Shown here: positions 51,984 through 61,309 of the stretch, one piece after another
Numbering within the stretch: position 1 is the stretch's first letter
Layout of the letters: every line of letters begins with the position of its first letter
Source: Candidatus Nanopelagicales bacterium
Lineage (GTDB): Bacteria; Actinomycetota; Actinomycetes; S36-B12; CAIYMF01
Direction of reading: 5' to 3'
Length of the DNA: 64,000 bases
NCBI GenBank assembly: GCA_017848795.1
Contig: JAFIHG010000018.1
Location: 43,838-107,837, forward strand
Position numbers and translations under genes: made by a program
The notes under the pieces: generated by a model
What the model was told of the DNA's origin: nothing
Database searches by the model: none
The model's input: only the letters and a program-made list of their open reading frames with translations

Positions 51984-54428
51984 ATGTCCTTGTCCCTGCT
52001 CGCCGCCGACGGCGGCATCACCGTCGCGGGCGGCAACCTCGCACTCGTCGGCGTCGTCGCGATCGTGGCGGTCGCCGCGCTCGTCGTCGCGTGGGTGCTG
52101 GTCCGCGAGGTCCTCGCCCACGACGAAGGCACGCCGTCGATGCGGGACATCGGTGCCGCGGTGCAGGAGGGCGCGAACGCGTACCTCAACCGCCAGTTCC
52201 GGACGCTCGCGATCTTCGCGGCGATCATCTTCTTCGTCCTCTTCGCGCTGCCGGCCGACACCGTGAGCGAACGGATCGGCCGGTCTGTGTTCTTCCTCGT
52301 GGGCGCGGTGTTCTCGGCGGTGACCGGCTACGTCGGCATGTCGCTGGCGGTACGGGCCAACGTCCGGGTCGCCGCGGCCGCGATCGACGGTGGCGAGCAG
52401 CGCTCGATGAAGATCGCCTTCCGCACCGGTGGCGTCGCCGGCATGTTCACCGTCGGGCTCGGGCTGCTCGGTGCCGCCATCGTCGTGCTGGCCTACAAGG
52501 GCGATGCGCCCAAGGTGCTGGAGGGCTTCGGCTTCGGCGCCGCGCTCGTCGCGATGTTCATGCGGGTCGGCGGCGGCATCTTCACCAAGGCGGCCGACGT
52601 CGGCGGCGACCTGGTCGGCAAGGTCGAGGCGGGCATCCCCGAGGACGACCCCCGCAACGCCGCCACCATCGCCGACAACGTGGGCGACAACGTCGGCGAC
52701 TGCGCCGGCATGGCCGCCGACCTGTTCGAGTCGTACGCCGTCACGCTCGTCGCGGCGCTCATCCTGGGCAAGGCCGCCTTCGGCGAGCTCGGTCTGGTCT
52801 TCCCGCTCGTCGTCCCGGCGATCGGTGTCATCACGGCCGTCATCGGCATCTTCGCGGTGGCGCCGCGGGTCGGTGACCGTTCCGGCATGAGCGCGATCAA
52901 CCGCGGGTTCTTCATCTCCGCGGTCGTCTCCGCGGTCCTCGTCGGGGTCGCCTCGTTCCTGCTGCTGCCCGGCCGGCTCGCGGACCTCAGCGGCGTCACG
53001 CCGAACGCGCTCGGCATGGACGTCGCCGGCTTCACCTCGTTCAACCCGCGTGTGTTCGCCGTCCTCGCGGTCGTGATCGGCATCGTGCTCGCCGCGGCGA
53101 TCCAGGTGCTCACCGGGTACTTCACCGAGACCAACCGCAAGCCCGTCGACGACGTCGCCAAGTCCTCGCTCACCGGACCGGCGACCGTGGTCCTGGCCGG
53201 CGTCTCGGTCGGCCTCGAGTCGGCCGTCTACTCCGCGCTGCTGATCGGTGCTGCCGTCTACGGCGCCGCGCTGCTCGGCGGTGGCTCCATGATCCTCTCG
53301 CTGTTCGCGATCGCACTCGCCGGTACCGGCCTGCTCACCACCGTCGGCGTCATCGTCTCGATGGACACCTTCGGGCCGGTCGCCGACAACGCGCAGGGCA
53401 TCGCCGAGATGTCCGGGGACGTCGAGGGCGAGGGCGCGCAGGTCCTCAACAGCCTCGACGCGGTCGGCAACACCACCAAGGCGATCACCAAGGGCATCGC
53501 GATCGCGACCGCGGTGCTCGCCGCGACGGCGCTGTTCGGCTCGTTCCGGGACGCCGTCAGCCAGGCGGTCCAGGGCCTCGGCGACACCATCTCCCCGGAC
53601 ATCGTCGGTGACCTCACCCCGTTCGACGTGCTGCAGTACCAGGGCGTGCTCAACATCGCCGACCCGCGCAACCTCGTCGGGCTCGTGATCGGCGCGGCCG
53701 TCGTGTTCCTCTTCTCCGGCCTGGCCATCAACGCGGTGTCGCGCGCGGCCGGCGCGGTCATCTTCGAGGTCCGCCGCCAGTTCCGCGAGCGGCCCGGGAT
53801 CATGACGTACGAGGAGAAGCCCGAGTACGGCCGCGTCGTCGACATCGTCACCCGCGACTCGTTGCGCGAGCTCGCGACCCCGGGCCTGCTCGCGATCATG
53901 ACGCCGATCGCCGTCGGGTTCGGGCTCGGGATCGGCGCGCTCGGCTCGTACCTCGCCGGCACCATCGCCACCGGAGTGCTGATGGCGGTGTTCCTCGCCA
54001 ACTCCGGCGGCGCCTGGGACAACGCGAAGAAGTTCGTCGAGGACGGCAACTTCGGCGGCAAGGGCACCGAGGCCCACGCCGCGACCGTGATCGGTGACAC
54101 CGTCGGAGACCCGTTCAAGGACACCGCCGGCCCGGCCATCAACCCGCTGATCAAGGTCATGAACCTCGTCGCGCTGCTGATCGCACCCGCCGTCGTCGCC
54201 ATGACCCTGCAGGGACACACCCTGCTGCGCTGGGCGATCGCGGTCGTGGCCGTCGCGATCGTGGTCGTCGCCATCGTCGTCAGCAAGCGGCGTCCGGTCG
54301 CCGTCGGCGAGGACGGCAGCGACGGCGGCGCCGGCCCGCTTCCCGGCGCCGGGGGCGACGACGTCGTGACGACGGTCGTGGAGGTCGAGGAGATCATCGT
54401 CGTGGAGGAGCCGCCGGCCCGGGGCTGA
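51984..54428 (+). CDS. hppA: membrane-bound proton-pumping pyrophosphatase (K+-independent)
   Basis: 814 residues with about 16 membrane helices. PPi-binding KAADVGGDLVGKVE and EDDPRNAATIADNVGDNVGD are the catalytic loops. GNTTKAITKG has Lys and Thr at the positions (K460/T463-type) that mark K+-independent H+-PPases; K+-dependent ones have Ala and Gly/Ala. The C-terminus has an acidic cytoplasmic tail (EDGSDGG...VVEVEEIIVV). It couples PPi hydrolysis to H+ export. ATG follows GGAGCG. Confidence 0.95.
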   Translation: MSLSLLAADGGITVAGGNLALVGVVAIVAVAALVVAWVLVREVLAHDEGTPSMRDIGAAVQEGANAYLNRQFRTLAIFAAIIFFVLFALPADTVSERIGRSVFFLVGAVFSAVTGYVGMSLAVRANVRVAAAAIDGGEQRSMKIAFRTGGVAGMFTVGLGLLGAAIVVLAYKGDAPKVLEGFGFGAALVAMFMRVGGGIFTKAADVGGDLVGKVEAGIPEDDPRNAATIADNVGDNVGDCAGMAADLFESYAVTLVAALILGKAAFGELGLVFPLVVPAIGVITAVIGIFAVAPRVGDRSGMSAINRGFFISAVVSAVLVGVASFLLLPGRLADLSGVTPNALGMDVAGFTSFNPRVFAVLAVVIGIVLAAAIQVLTGYFTETNRKPVDDVAKSSLTGPATVVLAGVSVGLESAVYSALLIGAAVYGAALLGGGSMILSLFAIALAGTGLLTTVGVIVSMDTFGPVADNAQGIAEMSGDVEGEGAQVLNSLDAVGNTTKAITKGIAIATAVLAATALFGSFRDAVSQAVQGLGDTISPDIVGDLTPFDVLQYQGVLNIADPRNLVGLVIGAAVVFLFSGLAINAVSRAAGAVIFEVRRQFRERPGIMTYEEKPEYGRVVDIVTRDSLRELATPGLLAIMTPIAVGFGLGIGALGSYLAGTIATGVLMAVFLANSGGAWDNAKKFVEDGNFGGKGTEAHAATVIGDTVGDPFKDTAGPAINPLIKVMNLVALLIAPAVVAMTLQGHTLLRWAIAVVAVAIVVVAIVVSKRRPVAVGEDGSDGGAGPLPGAGGDDVVTTVVEVEEIIVVEEPPARG

Positions 54429-54457
54429 CCGGCACCGCGCCCGTCCCCGCTCCCGGT

Positions 54458-54488
54458 TTGACAGGGAGGCGGGGGAGGTGGTCACACT
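54458..54488 (+). promoter_or_regulatory. candidate topA promoter
   Basis: TTGACA at 54458-54463 is a consensus -35; CACACT at 54483-54488 (19-nt spacer) is a weak -10. A leader of about 100 nt precedes the topA GTG. Confidence 0.4.
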
Positions 54489-54597
54489 CCGGCCGTACCC
54501 CGCCCGTACGATCCCCCGGGCGAGGCACGCGAAGCGACGCGCCGCCCGCAAGGGCGACGGGTGTCGAGCGGGGCGGGACCCGAAGGACAGGAGCGCA

Positions 54598-57264
54598 GTG
54601 CCAGCGAAAGCACGCACGTCGACCGGCCGCCGGCTGGTGATCGTCGAGTCACCGGCCAAGGCCAAGACCATCCAGGGCTACCTCGGCCCCGGATACGAGG
54701 TCGCGGCCTCGGTCGGGCACATCCGCGACCTGCCGACCCGCGCGGCCGACATCCCGGCCAAGTACAAGGGCCAGCCCTGGGCGCGGCTCGGCGTCGACGT
54801 GGACAACGGCTACCAGGCGCTCTACGTCGTCGACGCCGACAAGCGGGCGCGGGTGGCGGACCTGAAGAAGCTGCTCGCCGGGGCCGACGAACTGCTGCTC
54901 GCGACCGACGAGGACCGCGAGGGAGAGGCGATCGCCTGGCACCTGCTGCAGGTGCTCGACCCCAAGGTGCCGGTGCGGCGCATGGTCTTCCACGAGATCA
55001 CCCGGGACGCCATCCGCGCCGCGGCCGAGAACACCCGCGAGCTGAACCAGAACCTCGTCGACGCCCAAGAGACCCGGCGCATCCTCGACCGGCTCTACGG
55101 TTACGAGGTCTCGCCGGTGCTCTGGAAGAAGGTGATGAGCGGGCTGTCGGCAGGACGGGTGCAGTCGGTCGCGACGCGCCTGGTCGTCGACCGGGAACGG
55201 GAACGGATCGCGTTCCGCAGCGCCGGCTACTGGGACATCGAGGGGCTGTTCGACCCGGGCGCCTTCGCCGCGGACCTGGTTGCCGTCGACGGTCGGCGCG
55301 TGGCCACCGGCAAGGACTTCGACGACCGCGGGCGGCTCAAGGCACGCGCAGATGTCGTGCACCTCGACGAGGCCGCCGCGACCTCGCTGGCGGCCGCGCT
55401 GCAGGACCGCGAGTTCGCGGTCCGCAGCGTCGAGGACAAGCCGTACAAGCGTTCCCCCGCAGCGCCGTTCATGACCTCGACGCTGCAGCAGGAGGCCTCC
55501 CGCAAGCTGCGGTGGGGCGCGCAGCGCACGATGCGCGTCGCGCAGGGCCTGTACGAGCGCGGCTACATCACCTACATGCGTACCGACTCCACGACGTTGT
55601 CGGAGTCGGCACTGCGCGCGGCCCGCAGCCAGGCCGCGGAGCTGTACGGCGCCGACCACGTCAGCGAGGTGCCGCGCCGGTACGACCGGAAGGTGAAGAA
55701 CGCCCAGGAGGCCCACGAGGCGGTACGGCCGGCGGGCGACGCCTTCCGCACCCCGGGAGAGCTCGCCGGTGAGCTGCGCGGCGACGACTTCGCGCTCTAC
55801 GACCTGATCTGGAAGCGCACCGTCGCCTCCCAGATGGCGGACGCCCGCGGCACCACCGCCACCCTGCGGCTCGGCGCGCAGGCCGCTGACGGGCGCGACG
55901 CCGAGTTCTCGGTCAGCGGCACGGTCATCACCTTCCGAGGTTTCCTCGCCGCGTACGAGGAATCGGCCGACGACGAGCCGGGCAGCGCCAAGGACAAGGA
56001 CGCCCGCGAGCGCCGGCTGCCACCGCTCGCCGTCGGTGACGCGGTCACCTGCCAGCGCCTGGAAGCGCAGTCGCACAACACGAATCCGCCGCCGCGCTAC
56101 ACCGAGGCCTCGCTCGTCAAGGCGCTCGAGGAACGGGGCATCGGGCGTCCCTCGACATACGCCTCGATCCTCGGCACGATCGTCGATCGCGGTTACGTCA
56201 CCAAGCGCGGGTCGGCGCTCGTGCCGTCTTTCCTCGCGTTCTCCGTCGTGCGGCTGCTGGAGGAACACTTCTCCTCGCTCGTCGACTACGACTTCACCGC
56301 ACGGCTCGAGGGGGTGCTCGACGCGGTCGCCGCCGGGCAGCGCGGGCGCATCGCGGTCCTCGACGACTTCTACCGGGGGGACGACGCGGCGCAGTTCGCG
56401 GGCCTGGAACCGCTCGTGAACAATCTCGGGGAGATCGACGCGCGCGAGCTGTCGTCCTTCCCCATCGAGGACAGCGGGATCACCTTGCGGGTCGGGCGGT
56501 ACGGGCCGTACGTCGAGCGCGACGGCGAGCGGGCCAACGTGCCGCCGGACCTGGCGCCCGACGAGCTGACCGCGCAGAAGGCCGCGGAGCTGCTCGCGAT
56601 GCCGTCCGGGGACCGGGTGCTCGGCACCCACCCCGACACCGGCCGGCAGCTCGTCGCCAAGGCCGGGCGCTACGGGCCGTACGTGACGGAGCTGCTCGAG
56701 GAGGATGCTCCGAAGAAGGCCAAGCCGAGAACTGCCTCGCTTTTCAAGGACATGTCGCTCGACACCGTGACCCTGCAGGACGCGCTGCGGTTGCTGTCCC
56801 TGCCGCGGACCGTCGGTGTCGACCCGGCGGACGGCGTCGAGATCACGGTGCAGAACGGCAGGTACGGGCCGTACCTCACCAAGGGCAAGGACTCCCGGTC
56901 GCTGGCGGACGAGGCGCAGCTGTTCACGCTGACCCTCGAGGAGGCGCTGGCGCTGCTCGCCCAGCCCAAGACGCGCCGGGGGCAGGCCGCCGCGGCGCCG
57001 GCCGTCGTCGTCGGGGTCGACCCGTCGACGGGCAAGGAAATCCAGCTCAAGGAGGGACGCTTCGGCCCGTACGTCACCGACGGTGAGATCAACGCTTCCC
57101 TCCGCGTGGCCGACGACCCGCGCACCATCGGGTTGGAGCGGGCCGCGGACCTGCTCGCCGAACGCCGCGCCAAGGGACCGGCCACGCCCCGCAAGCGCAC
57201 CGCACGCAAGAGCACCGCGAAGAAGACGACCGCGAAGAAGGCGAGCAGCCCCAAGCGCTCCTAG
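54598..57264 (+). CDS. topA: DNA topoisomerase I
   Basis: 888 residues. Type IA topoisomerase relaxing negative supercoils. Toprim (VIVESPAKAKTI; TDEDREGEA) and active-site Tyr in GYITYMRTDST. The C-terminal half contains repeated GRYGPYV modules (topo C-terminal repeats) and an about 30-residue Lys/Ala/Arg tail (KSTAKKTTAKKA), as in actinobacterial TopA, which binds DNA. GTG at 54598 has AGGAG 7 nt upstream; a longer frame is unsupported. Confidence 0.96.
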   Translation: MPAKARTSTGRRLVIVESPAKAKTIQGYLGPGYEVAASVGHIRDLPTRAADIPAKYKGQPWARLGVDVDNGYQALYVVDADKRARVADLKKLLAGADELLLATDEDREGEAIAWHLLQVLDPKVPVRRMVFHEITRDAIRAAAENTRELNQNLVDAQETRRILDRLYGYEVSPVLWKKVMSGLSAGRVQSVATRLVVDRERERIAFRSAGYWDIEGLFDPGAFAADLVAVDGRRVATGKDFDDRGRLKARADVVHLDEAAATSLAAALQDREFAVRSVEDKPYKRSPAAPFMTSTLQQEASRKLRWGAQRTMRVAQGLYERGYITYMRTDSTTLSESALRAARSQAAELYGADHVSEVPRRYDRKVKNAQEAHEAVRPAGDAFRTPGELAGELRGDDFALYDLIWKRTVASQMADARGTTATLRLGAQAADGRDAEFSVSGTVITFRGFLAAYEESADDEPGSAKDKDARERRLPPLAVGDAVTCQRLEAQSHNTNPPPRYTEASLVKALEERGIGRPSTYASILGTIVDRGYVTKRGSALVPSFLAFSVVRLLEEHFSSLVDYDFTARLEGVLDAVAAGQRGRIAVLDDFYRGDDAAQFAGLEPLVNNLGEIDARELSSFPIEDSGITLRVGRYGPYVERDGERANVPPDLAPDELTAQKAAELLAMPSGDRVLGTHPDTGRQLVAKAGRYGPYVTELLEEDAPKKAKPRTASLFKDMSLDTVTLQDALRLLSLPRTVGVDPADGVEITVQNGRYGPYLTKGKDSRSLADEAQLFTLTLEEALALLAQPKTRRGQAAAAPAVVVGVDPSTGKEIQLKEGRFGPYVTDGEINASLRVADDPRTIGLERAADLLAERRAKGPATPRKRTARKSTAKKTTAKKASSPKRS

Positions 57265-57393
57265 CCGGCAGCTGCCGCACCCTGTGGTCCGTACGCACGG
57301 CGTGTCGCGCGGCTGACGAACCCGAACGTGCGGCGGGTCCCGCACTGACGCGTCGGCGGGCGGGCGGTGAGCGGCGGCGTCGCGGGCCGGCCG

Positions 57394-57399
57394 TAGTGT
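57394..57399 (+). promoter_or_regulatory. -10 box of the tmk operon (leaderless)
   Basis: TAGTGT, exactly 6 nt before GTG 57406, no ribosome-binding site. Confidence 0.5.
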
Positions 57400-57405
57400 G
57401 ACCGC

Positions 57406-58065
57406 GTGATCCCCCACGTCGAGCTCCCCACGCCACCCCCGCTGGTGCACCGCGGGCTGTTCGTGGCGTTCGAGGGCGGCGAGCGGGTCGGCAAGAGCAC
57501 GCAGGTGGCCGCGCTGCGCGACCACCTCGCCGCTCGCGGTGTCCCGCACCTGGTGACGCGGGAGCCGGGTGGCACGCCGGTCGCCGAGCAGATCCGCGCC
57601 CTCGTGCTCGATCCGCGCCACGCCGGCCTGGATCTGCGCGCCGAGGCGCTGCTGTTCGCGGCGGCGCGCGGCGAGCACGTCCGGGCCGCCGTGCTCCCGG
57701 CGCTCGAGCGCGGCGAGGTGGTGGTCACCGACCGCTACCTCGACTCCTCGGTCGCCTACCAGGGCGTTGCACGCGGCCTCGGCCGCGACGTCGTGGAGGG
57801 CCTCTCGCTGTGGGCCACCGGCGGGCTGGTTCCCGACCTCACGGTGGTCCTCGACGGCGAGGTCACCACGGGGCTGGCTCGCGTCGCGGACCCCGACCGC
57901 ATCGAGTCCGAGCCGCTCGCGTTCCACGAGACCGTACGCCGGGCGTTCCTCGGGCTGGCGGCGCGCGCCCCGCACCGCTACCTGGTGGCCGACGCCGCGG
58001 ACCCGGTCGCCGCCATCGCGTCCCGCGTCGCGGCGCGCGTCGACGAGCTGCTGGAGGCGGGGTGA
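57406..58065 (+). CDS. tmk: thymidylate kinase
   Basis: 219 residues. It phosphorylates dTMP to dTDP. The P-loop EGGERVGKST has Val where Ala is usual; REPGG and DRYLDSS are the DRX-type substrate motifs. Its GTG lies 6 nt from a -10 box, so the mRNA is leaderless. Stop overlaps holB by GTGA. The tmk-holB pair is conserved. Confidence 0.95.
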   Translation: MIPHVELPTPPPLVHRGLFVAFEGGERVGKSTQVAALRDHLAARGVPHLVTREPGGTPVAEQIRALVLDPRHAGLDLRAEALLFAAARGEHVRAAVLPALERGEVVVTDRYLDSSVAYQGVARGLGRDVVEGLSLWATGGLVPDLTVVLDGEVTTGLARVADPDRIESEPLAFHETVRRAFLGLAARAPHRYLVADAADPVAAIASRVAARVDELLEAG

Positions 58066-59258
58066 CCGACGTCTTCGACGAGCTCGTCGGGCAGGAGCAC
58101 GTGGCCGCGCTGCTGCGCGACGCGGCCGCCGACGCCGCTGCCGTACGGCAGGGTGCGGTCCCGCGTGGGGCGATGACGCACGCGTGGCTGCTCACCGGCC
58201 CGCCCGGCTCCGGCCGCAGCGTCGCCGCGCTCGCGCTCGCCGCCGCGCTCGTCTGCCCGTACGGCGGCTGCGGGGTGTGCGAGGACTGCGTCGCGGTGCG
58301 TCACTCGGCGCACGTCGACGTGGAGCACGTCGTACCGGAGGGGGTCGAGTACACCGTCGCGGAGGCGCGCGACCTCGTCGCCCGCAGCGCCCTGGCGCCG
58401 GCGCGCGCGCAGTGGCACGTCTTCGTCGTCGAGGACGCCGACCGGCAGGGTGACGCGAGCGCGAACACCCTGCTGAAGTCGATCGAGGAACCGCCCGAGC
58501 GCACCGTCTGGGTGCTCTGTGCCCCCAGCACGGAAGACGTGCTGCCGACCATCCGCAGCCGCTGCCGGCACGTGCTGCTGACGACCCCGTCGAGCGGGCA
58601 GGTGGCCCGCGCGCTGCACGAACGGTTCGGGGTCGACGAGCAGACGGCGCAGTTCGCGGCGCGGGCCGCCCAGGGCCACATCGGCCGCGCACGCGCCCTC
58701 GCGACCGACGAGCAGGCGCGGGCCCGCCGCGCCGACGTGCTGGCGCTGCCGGTCCAGCTCGACGCGCTCGGCGACTGCCTCGCGCACGCCGCGTCGCTGG
58801 TCGCCACGGTGGAGGCCGACACCGCGGCGGTGTGCGACCCGCGGGACGCGTCCGAGCGGGAGGCGCTGCTGCGCGCGTACGGCAAGGGCGGGGAGGGCAA
58901 GGGCATCGGTACCGCGGAGCGGCGAGCCCGTGGCGCGGTGAAGGACCTCGAGGACCGGCAGAAGAAGCGGCGGCGCAGGGTGGCGCTCGACCAGCTCGAC
59001 CGGGCGATCACCGACCTCACGGCATTCTACCGCGATGTGCTGGTGCTCCAGCTCGGTGCCGACGTCGAGCTGGTCAACGGCGAGCTGCGCCCGGCACTCG
59101 AGCGGCTCGCCGCGCTCAGCACCCCGGAGCGCACGCTGCGGCGCGTCGACGCGTTGGACCGCACCCGCGGGCTGCTGGAGTCGAACGTGCCGCCGCTGCT
59201 GGCCTTCGAGTCGCTCATGGTCGCGCTCATGGACCCGGCGCTGGCTCCGCGCTCCTGA
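58062..59258 (+). CDS. holB: DNA polymerase III subunit delta prime
   Basis: 398 residues. Clamp-loader delta' with AAA+ fold: GPPGSGRS is a Walker A-like loop with Arg in place of Lys, consistent with the non-hydrolytic delta' role. A four-cysteine zinc module (CPYGGCGVCEDC), SIEEPPERT sensor and SRC motif (IRSRCRH) follow. Translationally coupled to tmk. Confidence 0.93.
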   Translation: MTDVFDELVGQEHVAALLRDAAADAAAVRQGAVPRGAMTHAWLLTGPPGSGRSVAALALAAALVCPYGGCGVCEDCVAVRHSAHVDVEHVVPEGVEYTVAEARDLVARSALAPARAQWHVFVVEDADRQGDASANTLLKSIEEPPERTVWVLCAPSTEDVLPTIRSRCRHVLLTTPSSGQVARALHERFGVDEQTAQFAARAAQGHIGRARALATDEQARARRADVLALPVQLDALGDCLAHAASLVATVEADTAAVCDPRDASEREALLRAYGKGGEGKGIGTAERRARGAVKDLEDRQKKRRRRVALDQLDRAITDLTAFYRDVLVLQLGADVELVNGELRPALERLAALSTPERTLRRVDALDRTRGLLESNVPPLLAFESLMVALMDPALAPRS

Positions 59259-59309
59259 CGACGGGTCCGCTCGCGCGCACCCGTCCCGTGCGGGGTGCGG
59301 TGGTGCGGC

Positions 59310-60149
59310 TCACTCGTCGGAGGCGGCCGCCAGCCCGTGGGCGTACGCGGTGAGCGCGTCGGCGGCGGGTCCGAGGATCGCCGTCGTGCTCTGCCCGAGA
59401 TCGGGGGCGGCGAGCATCGTGGAGGCGGCCGCGAGCAGCCGGTCGTAGAGGGCGGTGCCGTCGGCGAGCCGGGTACGGACCTGCTCGGCGGCGCTCTGCG
59501 CGGCGGCCGCGGCACCCGTGCCCGGCAGCTCGCGCGCCACCTGGTCGAGCAGCGCCAGGCGGGTCACCTGCGCGACGAGCACCGGACCGGCGTGCTGGTC
59601 GGCGGCGGCGAGGTCGCGGCCCGCGTCCGGGTGCAGCGCGCTGATCGCCGGCACCATGCCGACCAGCTGGCGCTTGGCCGCGGCGAGCTCCTGCGCCTCG
59701 GCCCATCCGATCGCCTCGCGGCGCAGCGCGCGCTCGTCGAGGCGCAGCGCCGGGGCGTACGCCGCCGGGTCCGGCGCGGTCGCGTGGTCGGCCTCCCACT
59801 TGCTGCGTACGGCGAGCACGGCGGCGAGGGCGGCCGCCACGAACCAGATCCACGGATCGCCCGGCATCGCAGCAGCAGCCAGGTCGACGATCGCGAGTGC
59901 GAGCAGTACGGCCGCCGCCGCGGCGAGCGTGACCGCGTTGCGGCGCTGGGCCGCGACCCGGGCGCTGTGGCGCTGCACCGCCTTCTGGTGTGCGGCGAGC
60001 GCCTTCTGCCGGTCCTTCTCGTAGCGCGCGAGCTCGCGTGAGGTGCTGGTGCCGCGGGCGGTCGCGTACGCCTCGACGACGTCCAGCCCCTGGCCGAGCA
60101 GGGCCTGGACCCGCTCGGCGAGGTGCGCGACGTCCGGGGTACGAGCCAC
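59310..60149 (-). CDS. unknown coiled-coil protein with a two-helix membrane hairpin
   Basis: 279 residues; no family recognised. The N-terminus (about 1-70) is charged and helical and should form a coiled coil; two hydrophobic segments (about 72-90 and 97-112) are likely membrane helices; the remainder is Ala-rich helical. No signal peptide. GTG start. It converges on holB and is divergent from the PSP1 gene. Confidence 0.55.
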   Translation of the reverse strand: MARTPDVAHLAERVQALLGQGLDVVEAYATARGTSTSRELARYEKDRQKALAAHQKAVQRHSARVAAQRRNAVTLAAAAAVLLALAIVDLAAAAMPGDPWIWFVAAALAAVLAVRSKWEADHATAPDPAAYAPALRLDERALRREAIGWAEAQELAAAKRQLVGMVPAISALHPDAGRDLAAADQHAGPVLVAQVTRLALLDQVARELPGTGAAAAAQSAAEQVRTRLADGTALYDRLLAAASTMLAAPDLGQSTTAILGPAADALTAYAHGLAAASDE

Positions 60150-60208
60150 GCGCCAACGGTACGTGCTCGTCGGGCCCGGTACCGACTCACCAGGCCTGCG
60201 CGAGCCCG

Positions 60209-60214
60209 TACGGT
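60209..60214 (+). promoter_or_regulatory. -10 box of the PSP1 gene (leaderless)
   Basis: TACGGT, exactly 6 nt before GTG 60221. It supports that start over the internal ATGs at 60230 and 60233. Confidence 0.5.
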
Positions 60215-60220
60215 GGGCGG

Positions 60221-61054
60221 GTGGGCTGGATGATGGCGGTGACCTACACCCCCAAGGGCCGGCTGTACTACGTCGACCCCGGGGACCACCGACCCGCGGT
60301 CGGCGACCACGTGCTGGTCCCCACCGACACCGTGCCCGAGGTGGCGCAGGTCGTCTGGGCTCCGGAGTACCAGGTCGAGGACGTGGGGCGGCTGCCGGTG
60401 TGCGCCGGGATCGCGACCCCGGCGGACCTTGAAAGGGACGCCGCCAACCGCACCAAGCGCGCGCAGATCCAGGTCGCCGCGCAGCGCCTGATCCGCGAGG
60501 ACCGGCTGCCGATGAAGGTCGTTGGGGTGGACTGGCAGGACGTCGGGCACGAGTCCGGACGGCCGACCGCGATCGTCTACTTCACCTCGCCCGGCCGCGT
60601 CGACTTCCGCCAGCTCGTCCGCGACCTGTCGCTGACGCTGGACTGCAAGGTCGTGCTCACCCAGCTCTCGGCCCGCGACAGCGCCCGCGTCCAGGGCGGT
60701 ATCGGCCCGTGCGGGCGCGAGACCTGCTGCTCGACGTTCCTCGTCGACTTCGAGCCGGTGACCGTACGTATGGTCCGCGACCAGGACCTCGCGGTGAACC
60801 CGATGAAGATCTCGGGGGCGTGCGGGCGGCTGATGTGCTGTCTGAAGTACGAGCACCCGCTGTACGCCGACTTCAAGGCGGAGGTGCCCGCGGTCGGGGA
60901 GCAGGTCGCGCTGCCGGAGGGTGACGGCCGCGTCGTCGCGCATGACGTGCCGCGCGACGCGGTCGTGATCAAGCTGACCGCGAGCGGGGAGCGCAAGGTG
61001 TGCGACCGCGCGCACGTGTGCGCGGCCCGCAGGGCCTACGAAACGCGCAGCTGA
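60221..61054 (+). CDS. PSP1 domain protein (YaaT/RicT-like)
   Basis: 277 residues. PSP1 C-terminal domain with the diagnostic cysteine motifs GPCGRETCCSTF and GACGRLMCCLKYEH. In Bacillus RicT (YaaT) works with RicA and RicF in RNA processing, binding Fe-S clusters with such cysteines; in actinobacteria the role is unknown. It follows tmk-holB as in many genomes. The last five codons lie inside the first unit of an 85-bp tandem duplication. Confidence 0.85.
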   Translation: MGWMMAVTYTPKGRLYYVDPGDHRPAVGDHVLVPTDTVPEVAQVVWAPEYQVEDVGRLPVCAGIATPADLERDAANRTKRAQIQVAAQRLIREDRLPMKVVGVDWQDVGHESGRPTAIVYFTSPGRVDFRQLVRDLSLTLDCKVVLTQLSARDSARVQGGIGPCGRETCCSTFLVDFEPVTVRMVRDQDLAVNPMKISGACGRLMCCLKYEHPLYADFKAEVPAVGEQVALPEGDGRVVAHDVPRDAVVIKLTASGERKVCDRAHVCAARRAYETRS

Positions 61055-61208
61055 GCGCAGCGCCGAGCGAGGAACGAGCTCGAAGCGCTGCCGAGGCCAG
61101 CGTTTCGTCGAGCGGAGCGACCACGAAACGCGCAGCTGAGCGCAGCGCCGAGCGAGGAACGAGCTCGAAGCGCTGCCGAGGCCAGCGTTTCGTCGAGCGG
61201 GGCGACGA
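61039..61208. repeat. 85-bp tandem duplication covering the end of the PSP1 gene
   Basis: Units 61039-61123 and 61124-61208 are almost identical (a CGAAACGCGCAGCTGAGCGC start). CGAAACGC at the start pairs with GCGTTTCG near position 62-69 of each unit, so each can form a long stem. The first unit begins inside the PSP1 coding region and includes its stop. The function may be a duplicated terminator. Confidence 0.88.
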
Positions 61209-61309
61209 CGAGCTTGCAGCGCGGGAACGGGCGGACGCGGGGCGGCGTCGCACGGTACGGGCATGCGATGGTCGTGCCTGCCCCGATCCCGAACGAGAGA
61301 GGACGACGC

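Noticed and set aside
51867..54671. 934-residue minus-strand frame across hppA
   Set aside because: Rich in Asp/Arg/His/Gly from antisense of a membrane-protein gene; low-complexity and no domain.
54649..57975. 1108-residue open frame on the minus strand across topA and tmk
   Set aside because: It is an antisense shadow of topA/tmk made by GC bias, has no family motifs and no start signal.
58062..59258. Inactivated clamp-loader gene because Walker A has Arg for Lys
   Set aside because: Delta prime subunits normally lack ATP hydrolysis, so this change is expected.
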